Assembly (NCBI GenBank): GCA_043802345.1 | Contig: JAZDLC010000150.1 | Span: 1-15,603, forward strand | Origin: JAZDLC01 sp043802345 | GTDB taxonomy: Bacteria > Planctomycetota > B15-G4 > JADJEK01 | Reading direction: 5' to 3' | DNA: 15,603 bases | Shown here: positions 6,750 to 14,314 of the stretch, piece after piece | Layout of the letters: the number at the start of each line of letters is the position of its first letter | Numbering within the stretch: position 1 is the first letter of the stretch | Translations under genes and position numbers: made by a program | The notes under the pieces: generated by a model | Told to the model about the DNA's origin: nothing | Databases searched by the model: none | The model's input: only the letters and a program-made list of their open reading frames with translations

Positions 6750-8354
6750 CTACGTGGGCGGCTCCACCGGCCGCACCCTCTCAAGACCGCGCATGATGGA
6801 AAGCGCAGCCCGGCTTCCGAGGAGGCGTTCGAGTCGCGCGCCGGTGCGCCAGCGACCCTCCCAGCCGTGCTGCGGGCAGGGAAGGGCGAGTCGGAGCAGC
6901 TCGGCCCACGATCGCTGCTCCTGCCCGGCCAGTTTGCGGCCGTGGAGCCACCGCAGCACCGCCCTGCGCGCGGAGCGCACATTCTGCCCCCTGGGCAGGC
7001 CTGCCGACCGTGTCAGCCACAGCTCGACGTCTCGAGCCGTGATGGACGCCGCGGCCTTCGCCAGTCTCCTCAGTTGATCCTCGAGCTCCCGGAAGAACCC
7101 GGTCGACCCGAAAGCAAGGATTCCCTGCCTCACCGCCTTGTGGAGCAGTTTCAGCAGTGGAAAGGCGGAGATCCCTTCCGCCCTGCCGAGTTCGTCCAGC
7201 CGCGCAATCTGGCTCTGGAGCGCGGAGCGCGCCTCGATCAGGGCGGGATCCTCGCTCGCATCGACGAGAGGCCAGGCGATGTCGCCTCTGAGCTGGCTCA
7301 TCGTGGTTCCAACATGCGGCCAGAGGCTCGGGCGCTGAAGGAGGTCGGTCAGGTTCCTCATGGCGACTCGTACCCAGCATTGGTCACTCCTGTCGGCGCT
7401 TTCGCTCAGGCTCCCGGTCACGACCCGGACTGTACCCAGAGGCCGATCGATGCCGATCGCCTTGGTTCCGCGGAGGGCGAGCCGGAACCAGTAGCGGAAG
7501 TCCTCCGAGAGTGGCAGATCCTCGTCGAAGAAGCCGGTCTCCAGCACCACCCATCGCGGAATCAGGACAGAGCTGGTGTGGAACGGGTAGCGGGTCGTGG
7601 CCGCGACCAGGAGGTCCGCGGCGGGCGACTCCGGCCCCGCCATCGGTGGCGCAGCCCGGCTGCCGTCGTCATGCCCCTCGACCCGGTAGCTCGAAACGCA
7701 CAGTTCGGCGTCGGCGACGGCGCCGAAGGCCTGGATCTTGGTTTCGACGCATGTGGGGTCCAGCAGGTCATCAGCGTCCAGGAAGTGAAGAAACTCGCCC
7801 TTGGCCCGGCGAATCCCGGCATTGCGAGCGCTGGAGACGCCGCCGTTCTGCTGGCGCTGAAGGTGAATCCGGTCGGCGTACGGCGCGAGGACCCCCTCCG
7901 GCTCGTCGGTGGAACCGTCATCGACCACGATCACCTCCACGTCCGGCCAGGACTGCTCGAGACAGCTCTCGACCGCGTCCGCGATCTGTCCCGATCCGTT
8001 GTAGAGGGGAATGACGATGCTGACCAAAGGCGAGCGGCGCGCCTCCTCGGCGAACAGGAGGTGAAGCAGCCAGACGGCGTGATACGTGATCCGCTCCGGC
8101 GGCGGCCGGACCGCCGCCAGAAGACGCCGCAGTTCCCGGGAGTGCCACTCTGGCGCGAGCAGAGGGCAGGGATTCGCCGACAGACTCGCCGGCGCCTCTG
8201 ACGGGCCACACTGGTCAGCGAGCGACTCGAGGACCTGCCACGAACCGGATGGGCCCTCGCAAACGGCCGCCGCGCGTCCGTCTGCGAGCGTCTCGAGCCA
8301 TTCCCGGACCCTGTCCGGCGACTCCTCGCTCCCATTCCGGAGAGCCTCGTCCAT
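6750..8354 (-). CDS. Family 2 glycosyltransferase with long N- and C-terminal extensions
   Basis: 534-residue predicted GT-A inverting glycosyltransferase. The catalytic domain begins near residue 110: VSIVIPLYNGSGQIADAV, then VEVIVVDDGSTD (141-150), GVSSARNAGI, LDADD (metal/nucleotide-binding DxD at 193-196), and PLSEDFRYW for the acidic catalytic-base region. The donor and acceptor are unknown. About 110 residues precede the domain (Arg-, Leu- and Ala-rich, perhaps helical), and about 190 follow it, mostly predicted helices rich in Arg, Leu and Ala. No membrane spans are visible, so it is probably cytoplasmic or peripheral. Start: GAGGAGGG (8360-8367) is 5 nt before ATG 8354; the TTG at 8369 overlaps that site and is rejected. 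It begins 54 nt after the tricorn-like gene on the same strand, so the two are probably co-transcribed. The gap contains the 13-bp palindrome CCGGTCTGACCGG (8390-8402). Confidence 0.9.
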   Translation of the reverse strand: MDEALRNGSEESPDRVREWLETLADGRAAAVCEGPSGSWQVLESLADQCGPSEAPASLSANPCPLLAPEWHSRELRRLLAAVRPPPERITYHAVWLLHLLFAEEARRSPLVSIVIPLYNGSGQIADAVESCLEQSWPDVEVIVVDDGSTDEPEGVLAPYADRIHLQRQQNGGVSSARNAGIRRAKGEFLHFLDADDLLDPTCVETKIQAFGAVADAELCVSSYRVEGHDDGSRAAPPMAGPESPAADLLVAATTRYPFHTSSVLIPRWVVLETGFFDEDLPLSEDFRYWFRLALRGTKAIGIDRPLGTVRVVTGSLSESADRSDQCWVRVAMRNLTDLLQRPSLWPHVGTTMSQLRGDIAWPLVDASEDPALIEARSALQSQIARLDELGRAEGISAFPLLKLLHKAVRQGILAFGSTGFFRELEDQLRRLAKAAASITARDVELWLTRSAGLPRGQNVRSARRAVLRWLHGRKLAGQEQRSWAELLRLALPCPQHGWEGRWRTGARLERLLGSRAALSIMRGLERVRPVEPPT

Positions 8355-8408
8355 CGCGTCCCTCCTCAAGGCGGCCGCCTTTTCGCGGGCCGGTCTGACC
8401 GGTGTCGC

Positions 8409-11400
8409 CTACTTGTCCTCACCGAACTGCCAGGTGCCCTCGGCCAGCATTCGCAGGGCCTCATCGACGGCGGCCTTGAGCTCGCGGTCGCAACCGTTCA
8501 GCTCGTCCTCCGGCGTGTTCTCTGCCCAGACGTCCGGCGCCACGCCGAAGTTCTCGAGGTTGATGCCGTAGTTGTTCGGCTGGGTCGGATCGTACGTGGT
8601 GACGAGAGCGCCGGGCGTTCGAATGCTGGCGCCATTCAACAGGCCGTAGCTTCCGGTCGCGATCACCGCGCCGTAGGTCGGGGTGCCGACGATGCGGCCA
8701 AGGCCGAGGTCGCGGAATCCCTGTGGCGTGACCTCGCTGTCCGATGCCGAGCGCCAGTTGATGAGCATCACCTTCGGCCCGGCGATCGCCTGCCGCGGGC
8801 GCCGGCCCCAGGCCCGCCCCCCCGACCGGCTGTTCCAGTACTCGTACGGCCGCCGCTCGAGGATATCGATCAGCTCCTGATCGATGTTGCCGCCGCCGTT
8901 GTACCGGATGTCGATGATCATCCCGTTCTTGTTCCAGTATTGGTTGATCTCGTTCCGGAACCGCTCCAGCGGATCTCTGCTCATCGAGCGAATGTGCACG
9001 TAGCCGATTTTCCCGCAAGACTCCTTGTCGACGAACTCGCGGCACTTGTGGACCCACTCTTCGTACTTGATGTCCGAGAGGGATGAAACCGGCTTGAGAC
9101 GCACGGTTCGCGGCTCGCCGAGCGCTTCCACCTCGTCCGGCTCCTTTGGAGTGGCGACCTGGAGGGTGACGTACTTGTTCAGGAGGTGGCTCAAGATCGG
9201 AAAGTAGTTGTCGCCGGCCCGGATCTCCTGCCCTTCGATTTCGAGCACGACATCACCGGCGCTCAGGTTCAGCCACTCCTTGTCGGCCGGCCCGTCGCGG
9301 TAGATGTGCGAGATCTCGTACGTCTTCCCTCGAGGCTTCAGCTCGAAGCCGAGACTGAGGGTGGAGTAGAGATCCGGCATCTGCCGGGTCGCCGGTCCGC
9401 TGACGCCGGTGTGGGATGCGTTCAGCTCGCCGATCATCTCGTTGCACAGGTCGTACAGATCCTCGTTCTCCCCGACATACCTGAGCAGCGGCTTGTAACG
9501 CGCCTTGATCGCGTCCCAGTCCATGCCGTGCATCTTCTCGTCGTAGAACCGGTACTTCATGACACGCCACGACTCCTCGAAGACCTGCTCCCATTCGGCG
9601 CGCACGTCCACCTTGACCTTGAAAGAAAACTCGACGCGCTCCTTCTTCTTCTTCGAGAGCGACATCATGTAGATGCCGTCGCTCTCGGAGAAGAAGACCG
9701 TCTTGCGGTCAGCCGTGGGCCTCAGGCTGCGGAAGGAACCGTCGGCGATCTTCTTCGATTCTCCGCCTTCGACGCTGATCGAATGCAGCGCTCCCGAACA
9801 GTTGTAGTAGATCGTCTTGCCGTCCTCGGAGAGAAAGAAGGTCCCGACGCTGTCTCTGCCTGAGGTGAGCTGCCGGGGCCGCCGGTCGATGTCGGTGAGA
9901 TCGATGGCAACCTCGATCGCTTTCTTCTCCTTCTCGGCCGGGTCATCGGCATCCTCTTCGGCCTCCTCCTCGCTTTTCGCCTCTTCCTCGCTCTTCTTCT
10001 CGGCCTCCGAGTCATCCTGCTCGTCGTCCTTCTTCTTGCCCTTCGCGTCCTTCCGGTCCTTCTTCTCTTCCTTCTCGTTCTTCTTTCTCTGCTGCACCAG
10101 CGGGTCGTCGGAATCCTCAGTCAGGGGAGTCAGCGAAACCGCGAAGAGGTGATTCGTGCCGTCGTCGCGATCCGAGGTGAAGATGACCGTCTTGCCGTCC
10201 GGCGTCAGATACCCTCCGGAGTCCCTCGCGACATGCTGCGTGACGTTCTGCTCGGTCTTCTCCTCGATGTTGAACAGGTAGACGTCCGAGTTCAGGTTCT
10301 CGTCGGAGCGGCTGTAGCAGAGCCAGCGGCCGTCTTTCGAGAAGGTCGGCGAGGAGAAGCCCCCTTCTTCATTGTGGATCAGCTCGGTGGTCTCGCCCGA
10401 CTCGATCTCGACCAGGTGGATGCGGTTGTCCCCCTCGAACACCATGTGTGACGAGTCGGGAGACCAGCGCACTCCACTCTTGATCGACTCCTGGTCGGTC
10501 AGCTTGCGACGAGACTTCTTCTCAACGTCATAGAGCCAGATTTCCTCCTCGAGAGACTGGTCGGTGATGTACGCGATGAGCTTTCCGTCGGGCGACCACT
10601 GCTCTCCACGGTCGCGCCACGCCGAGCTGGTGACCTGGGTCTTCTCGGCCGTCTTCGGATCGGTCGGCACGATGAAGATCTCGCCGTGTTCATCCACGGC
10701 GGCGTACTCGCCGTCTGGCGAGGGGGAGAAGTCGTCGGCGGAATTTTCCACGCTCAGGTATTCGATCAGGTTCTCCTTCGGATCGAAGGCGAAGTCGATG
10801 GCGATCCTGCTCGGCGTGCCGCCGGGAACGTCCAGCTTCCAGAGCTCGAACTCGCTCTCGTAGACGATGGTCCTGCCGTCGGGGCTGATCGACGGGTACT
10901 GAATCCCGTCGGCGGAATGCGAGGTGACCTGCGTCGCCTGGCCGTCTCGCGGCGGGATCTTCCAGATGTTGAAATTGCCGTCACGCTCGGACATGAAGTA
11001 GATCATCCCGTCCGCCCCCCACATCGGATGGGCGTCCTGCGTGTGGCTGCGGAACTCCTGCGGGTTCAGGTCGGTGAGTTGGCGGATCACCTTCGTCTCG
11101 AGATCCTGGACCCAGATGTCGGTGTTGTTGTTGCCGCGATAATGCTTGCGCCAGTAGCGGAAGCCGAGGCGGTTGAACGCGACCATCCGGCCGTCCTGGC
11201 GGATCATTCCGTCGGCCCCGCGGTCCATCGGCATCGGCTCCGGCCGACCGCCGTCAACAGGCGCGATATAGAGAGGCGAGCCCCACGGGTGCGCCCCGCG
11301 AGTTGTCGCCATCACGATGCCCGAACCGTCCGGAGTCCAGTACAGAACCTTGTCACCGGTCGAGTGCTGGGTGAGCTGGCGCGGATCCCCGCCGCCTGCG

Positions 11401-11684
11401 GAAATGATCCAGATGTCGTCGTTCCCCAGGCGGTTGCTGTTGAACGCGATCCAGTTGCCTTCGGGCGAGAAGCGGGGGAAGGTGTCCCGCGCGATGTGGG
11501 CGGTCAGACGGCGTCCGTTCGATCCGTCTCCCTCCACGACCCAGATGTCGCCGTGGTAGGAGAACGCGATCTTCCCCTGGTTGCTGACATGCGGATAGCG
11601 CGCGAACTTGATCGGCTCGGTGTACCCGCTCGGCGCGAGAGCGGAAAGAGCGAGGAGTGCGCCGAGGATCATCTGAATGCGCAT
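8409..11684 (-). CDS. Tricorn-type protease (peptidase family S41), secreted
   Basis: 1091-residue protein with a signal peptide (MRIQMILGALLALSALAPSG, cleavage near residue 22), so periplasmic or extracellular. The first 500 residues hold WD40/PD40-like beta-propeller repeats (for example FPRFSPEGNWIAFNSNR and YPSISPDGRTIVYES). A Lys/Glu/Asp-rich segment of about 65 residues (525-590) interrupts the second propeller. Next come the C1 domain (ASHTG with S757-H758), a PDZ domain and the S41 C2 domain. Compared with Thermoplasma tricorn the catalytic set looks complete: S757/H758 (S745/H746), nucleophile S981-D982 in SASDSEV (S965-D966), and E1044 in NLENFGVAPD (E1023). It should degrade peptides, probably in nutrient acquisition or protein quality control. 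ATG 11684 precedes the signal peptide, with AAAGGAA upstream. The upstream in-frame codons to 11756 lack a signal sequence and are rejected. Confidence 0.95.
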   Translation of the reverse strand: MRIQMILGALLALSALAPSGYTEPIKFARYPHVSNQGKIAFSYHGDIWVVEGDGSNGRRLTAHIARDTFPRFSPEGNWIAFNSNRLGNDDIWIISAGGGDPRQLTQHSTGDKVLYWTPDGSGIVMATTRGAHPWGSPLYIAPVDGGRPEPMPMDRGADGMIRQDGRMVAFNRLGFRYWRKHYRGNNNTDIWVQDLETKVIRQLTDLNPQEFRSHTQDAHPMWGADGMIYFMSERDGNFNIWKIPPRDGQATQVTSHSADGIQYPSISPDGRTIVYESEFELWKLDVPGGTPSRIAIDFAFDPKENLIEYLSVENSADDFSPSPDGEYAAVDEHGEIFIVPTDPKTAEKTQVTSSAWRDRGEQWSPDGKLIAYITDQSLEEEIWLYDVEKKSRRKLTDQESIKSGVRWSPDSSHMVFEGDNRIHLVEIESGETTELIHNEEGGFSSPTFSKDGRWLCYSRSDENLNSDVYLFNIEEKTEQNVTQHVARDSGGYLTPDGKTVIFTSDRDDGTNHLFAVSLTPLTEDSDDPLVQQRKKNEKEEKKDRKDAKGKKKDDEQDDSEAEKKSEEEAKSEEEAEEDADDPAEKEKKAIEVAIDLTDIDRRPRQLTSGRDSVGTFFLSEDGKTIYYNCSGALHSISVEGGESKKIADGSFRSLRPTADRKTVFFSESDGIYMMSLSKKKKERVEFSFKVKVDVRAEWEQVFEESWRVMKYRFYDEKMHGMDWDAIKARYKPLLRYVGENEDLYDLCNEMIGELNASHTGVSGPATRQMPDLYSTLSLGFELKPRGKTYEISHIYRDGPADKEWLNLSAGDVVLEIEGQEIRAGDNYFPILSHLLNKYVTLQVATPKEPDEVEALGEPRTVRLKPVSSLSDIKYEEWVHKCREFVDKESCGKIGYVHIRSMSRDPLERFRNEINQYWNKNGMIIDIRYNGGGNIDQELIDILERRPYEYWNSRSGGRAWGRRPRQAIAGPKVMLINWRSASDSEVTPQGFRDLGLGRIVGTPTYGAVIATGSYGLLNGASIRTPGALVTTYDPTQPNNYGINLENFGVAPDVWAENTPEDELNGCDRELKAAVDEALRMLAEGTWQFGEDK

Positions 11685-11829
11685 GGAGGGGAGTTCCTTT
11701 CTCCTGTGCAGGGGCCGTGGACAGCGGCGGTCGCCTGCGATGCGAACCGGACACAATAGCGTGTGCGGCCTCTTCGTGGTACCGCCTGGTCATTCGAGAG
11801 CAGATCGAGCAGAATCAGGTGCGTCGGCC

Positions 11830-12552
11830 TCAGTGTGCGAACAGAGCGCTGTCGTCGATGACGACAGCGCTGAGATCCTCGGACCAGATGCTGCGCTTCA
11901 TTCCTCCGGGACAGACAGGCACGAGCCGCACCTGCTTGCGCGTTTTGGTCCGTTCCTGCTCGTGCAGCTCCCCCGCCCTGTCAAAGCAGAGCGATCCCAC
12001 TGCCTGAGCGGCTGAGTGCCGTCGCTCGACGAGCCGCAGGTAGTGAGGAATGCCGCCCAGCGCCAGATAGAGTTCGAGGACCTGCCTCCGATTCCATCGG
12101 TGCTGTCGCGATGCGAGGTACTCCTGGGTCTCGGCGAGGCCGAACGGAAGCAGCTGGAGTCGCCGCGTGATCCGGTTGTGCAGGCCCCCCTTGGCATGAA
12201 CGAGCTTGTCGAGCATCCAGCTCGCTGCGCTGCCGCAGACGATGAACCGAAGCGAGCGGATTCGGCACAATCGCGTGTTCCAGTACTGATCCAGGGTCTG
12301 AAGCAACATCGAACGGCGCGTGGATAGCCAGGGCAGCTCGTCGAGGAAGACGACGCTGCGGGAGGAAGGCGCCGAAGTGGCGCGCGGCTCGAAGAACTCC
12401 CGAATCAGATGTGTCTTGCCGACCCGGCGACGGCCGTAGACCGCCACCAGTTCCGCCTCTTGTGAAGCCAGGATCTGCTCGAGTCGTTCGCGCTCCGCAA
12501 GCCGTCCCACGATCTTGTCGTTGGTTGATGGCATTGATTCCGCTCGCCTCAT
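11830..12552 (-). CDS. ATPase_2/DUF234-type AAA ATPase with two in-frame internal deletions (likely non-functional)
   Basis: 240-residue ORF. The N-terminus carries Walker A (VYGRRRVGKTHLIREFF), Walker B (VVFLDELPWL) and the family blocks VCGSAASWMLDKL, GGLHNRITRRLQLLPF and LYLALGGIPHYL, so membership is clear. Intact members are about 370-480 residues. From memory of the family, about 50-60 residues are missing between Walker A and Walker B, where FFEPRATSAPSSRS replaces the usual helix and strand. After SLCFDRAGELHEQ the wing domain and nuclease-like C-terminal part are missing. The ORF then jumps in frame to ERTKTRK and ends with MKRSIWSEDLSAVVIDDSALFAH, which resembles the family's extreme C-terminus. 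The reading frame survives both losses. Start: ATG 12552, or ATG 12534 (MPSTNDK); neither has a good RBS. Members are often linked to toxin-antitoxin-like or mobile loci. I infer a decaying gene rather than a new short enzyme. Confidence 0.75.
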   Translation of the reverse strand: MRRAESMPSTNDKIVGRLAERERLEQILASQEAELVAVYGRRRVGKTHLIREFFEPRATSAPSSRSVVFLDELPWLSTRRSMLLQTLDQYWNTRLCRIRSLRFIVCGSAASWMLDKLVHAKGGLHNRITRRLQLLPFGLAETQEYLASRQHRWNRRQVLELYLALGGIPHYLRLVERRHSAAQAVGSLCFDRAGELHEQERTKTRKQVRLVPVCPGGMKRSIWSEDLSAVVIDDSALFAH

Positions 12553-12688
12553 TTACCGCGTTCGACATGACCGAGCCGCTGATTTGTCCACCGATACAAC
12601 CCGTCGGCGGACGAATCTCACAGAGATCATAAGCTGATTTGAGACAGTTGATTGCATCGGCGGATCCCAGAGAGAATGGCGCCTTCTC

Positions 12689-12975
12689 CTGGAAGCACGC
12701 CTCTGTTGGGAGGTTCTGCCCGAACCTGCACCGGCGGCACCAACGGCGGTCTGATGTCCGAGGAGATTCGCGAGAACTCCGAGATCGCCTTCGACTGGCA
12801 GCATCAGAGGCATGTTGGCAACATGGGGTTCCTCGTCTGAGCTCCACCCCTTCCGGAGCAGGGGCTCCCGACCGGCATCGAGGTGCAAACCCTCGACCTC
12901 GGGCATGCCGAAGAACGGGAGAAGAGCAGGAGCACGCCTCTCTACCGCGCCATCGACATCTTGGAGTTGCAGTGA
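12689..12975 (+). pseudogene. Nonsense-mutated, truncated copy of the DUF1080 (3-keto-disaccharide hydrolase domain) gene
   Basis: This is a decayed paralogue of the intact gene at 14315-15043. It shares 28 identical bases (12860-12887 vs 14667-14694) and a protein match in one frame: NGGLMSEEIRENSEIAFDWQ here, NGGLISEKVYKNFEIAFEWQ there. The conserved Trp codon TGG of the intact copy (FFIWVPHMPEKG) is TGA at 12838-12840, yet the similarity continues in the same frame after it (PEQGLPTGIEVQTLDLGHAEE) to a TGA at 12973-12975. Near the 5' end, CTGGAAGCAC (12689-12698) matches 14479-14488 but lies 17 nt closer to the following shared block, and so in another frame, which indicates a deletion. 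The signal peptide region and the C-terminal half are absent. The stretch from 12553 to 12688 holds a possible hairpin (12586-12594/12604-12612, one mismatch), a 9-bp direct repeat GCTGATTTG and nothing coding that I can support. Confidence 0.8.
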
Positions 12976-13036
12976 TGCCGGCACACGGGAGGGCCGCGCA
13001 TCCGCCAGTCTCGCTCGTGACCCTGTACGGGCCCGC

Positions 13037-13993
13037 TCAGGCGGGGCCGCAACAGCGCTTGAACTTCTTGCCCGACCCGCACGGGCAGGGCTCGTTGCGA
13101 CCCACCTTGGGCGACGAGGTGATGGTCGTACGAACCGCCTCCCTGGGCAGGACCTCGCCACCATACGTCTTCATGCGGTCGTAGCGGCGGGCAAAATGCG
13201 CTCCCGCGTCACGATAACGCCGGCAAACCGCGTCCCACAGTTCATTGAGCGTCAACTCGCTCGCATCAGTCGGATCGCGGACAACAACCTCGCATGAAGG
13301 GACCTCCACTTGCATCAAACCAACATGCTTCCACTTCCCCTGGGCAACAAACTCGTTCGGCCCTGCGGGCTTCTCGCAGCGCAGAAAAGACACGCCTACT
13401 TCGCGACACTCGCACGCCGGATCAATGCAGTACCGATCCACGAGCATGTACTTCATGCCGCGAAGCAGGTAGATGTCAGGGCGTCCCCAGAAAGCCTCGG
13501 CCCAGGCCATGAGATCGCCGCTCTCGAGCCGCCATGCGGACGGCGCGGGCTGAACAGCATCAGGATCCATCCCGCGCTGGCGCAGCCAGTGGGCGTGCAC
13601 CAGTTCGAGCAGTTCTCCGTCGACCAGGCTCCTCAGCCATTTGAGCACCGACTCCCCGTCGTCTCCGGAAGTTACTTCGTCGCTCATCTCCGCCGTGGTG
13701 AAGTCCACTCGTACGGAAACGGTCACTTCCTCGCTGGGGTTGGGTGGGGCCACGCCACGGGCATAGGTCACGCGAAAAACCTTATCCGTCACCGCGACGC
13801 TCCGCGCGCGATCAGTGATGATCACTCCAGAGAGTCCCGCTTCGGTGCATGGGCATTCGATGTTGGCGCATGTCGAAACCGCTACCGCGAGCCCCTGACG
13901 GCCCGTGCCGGTGGGGGACGGGCGCCAGATGATCCAGGGGCCGCCGGGTGAGATTTGACGGTCGTTGCTCGGGTCGCACTTGACTGATTTCAT
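13037..13993 (-). CDS. Protein with a C-terminal SEC-C zinc-binding motif
   Basis: 318-residue cytoplasmic protein. The last 16 residues give CPCGSGKKFKRCC (C303, C305, C314, C315), the canonical C-x-C-x8-C-C SEC-C motif known from the SecA C-terminus and many small adaptors, where it binds zinc and often contacts other proteins or ribosomes. Two other Cys clusters are visible: NIECPC near residue 45-50, and a block with CIDPACEC followed by a further Cys (FLRCEKP) near residues 190-210. The rest is unrecognised and contains an acidic/Trp-rich middle (LRSLVDGELLELVHAHWLRQ, then MAWAEAFWGRPD). ATG 13993 is preceded by GGAAGGGAG with about 8 nt spacing. A 28-codon upstream ORF ends 4 nt before the start (see findings). 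The gene lies between the broken and intact DUF1080 copies, on the opposite strand to both. Function is unknown; a DNA- or protein-binding accessory role is only inference. Confidence 0.85.
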   Translation of the reverse strand: MKSVKCDPSNDRQISPGGPWIIWRPSPTGTGRQGLAVAVSTCANIECPCTEAGLSGVIITDRARSVAVTDKVFRVTYARGVAPPNPSEEVTVSVRVDFTTAEMSDEVTSGDDGESVLKWLRSLVDGELLELVHAHWLRQRGMDPDAVQPAPSAWRLESGDLMAWAEAFWGRPDIYLLRGMKYMLVDRYCIDPACECREVGVSFLRCEKPAGPNEFVAQGKWKHVGLMQVEVPSCEVVVRDPTDASELTLNELWDAVCRRYRDAGAHFARRYDRMKTYGGEVLPREAVRTTITSSPKVGRNEPCPCGSGKKFKRCCGPA

Positions 13994-14314
13994 CTCGTCA
14001 TCTCCCTTCCTCGACGGGGATGAGTTCGACCCCTCCTTCCCTCATGCGTCTCTCGCCGCCGCGCAATACAATCACCCGGACCATGCGACAGTCTCTCTTG
14101 AAGGCGCGAAGAGGAAGAAGCTGCGATGCGCAGGGCAAACCAGAGTTTTGGAGTGCATGTGGCCAAGTACACCGCCTTTTTTTGGATCTCAACGGGACGA
14201 AACTCCGGAATAATGACATTCCCAGCGTGCTACTGCTAGTCGCTCCGCCGGCAGACTTCATGCTGTACGATCTCCTCTTCGCTACTCTGATCTTCGCTCT
14301 CGAGAGGGTCCGCC
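13994..14314. promoter_or_regulatory. Divergent intergenic region between the SEC-C gene and the DUF1080 gene
   Basis: About 320 bases without a supported gene, flanked by divergently transcribed genes, so it should carry both promoters. I see a 20-bp imperfect palindrome, GTGCATGTGG/CCAAGTACAC (14153-14172, 14 of 20 positions symmetric), which could be an operator, followed by T7 (14174-14180). The plus-strand gene has GAGAGGG (14302-14308) 6 nt before its ATG. No -10/-35 pair is convincing. A minus-strand mini-ORF of 28 codons (14082-13998) precedes the SEC-C gene. Confidence 0.35.

Noticed and set aside
6690..8201. 503-codon plus-strand ORF
   Set aside because: Antisense of the glycosyltransferase whose GT2 motifs and RBS are clear; the plus-strand protein has Arg/Gly/Pro-rich low-information sequence.
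8390..8402. 13-bp palindrome CCGGTCTGACCGG between the tricorn and glycosyltransferase genes
   Set aside because: As a hairpin its loop would be too tight for the full stem, it has no T-tract, and such short GC palindromes are expected by chance at this composition.
10686..11759. 357-codon plus-strand ORF
   Set aside because: Antisense of the tricorn N-terminal propeller; Val/Arg/Asp-rich shadow without any family motif.
11830..13000. A toxin-antitoxin or defence island centred on the ATPase
   Set aside because: The ATPase lacks large parts of its domains, and no toxin, nuclease, methylase or other defence partner is recognisable beside it.
12553..13184. Overlapping ORFs on both strands (203 and 181 codons) across the DUF1080 remnant
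   Set aside because: Only the frame with the NGGLMSEE and LPTGIEV matches shows family similarity; the others are Arg/Ala-rich noise.
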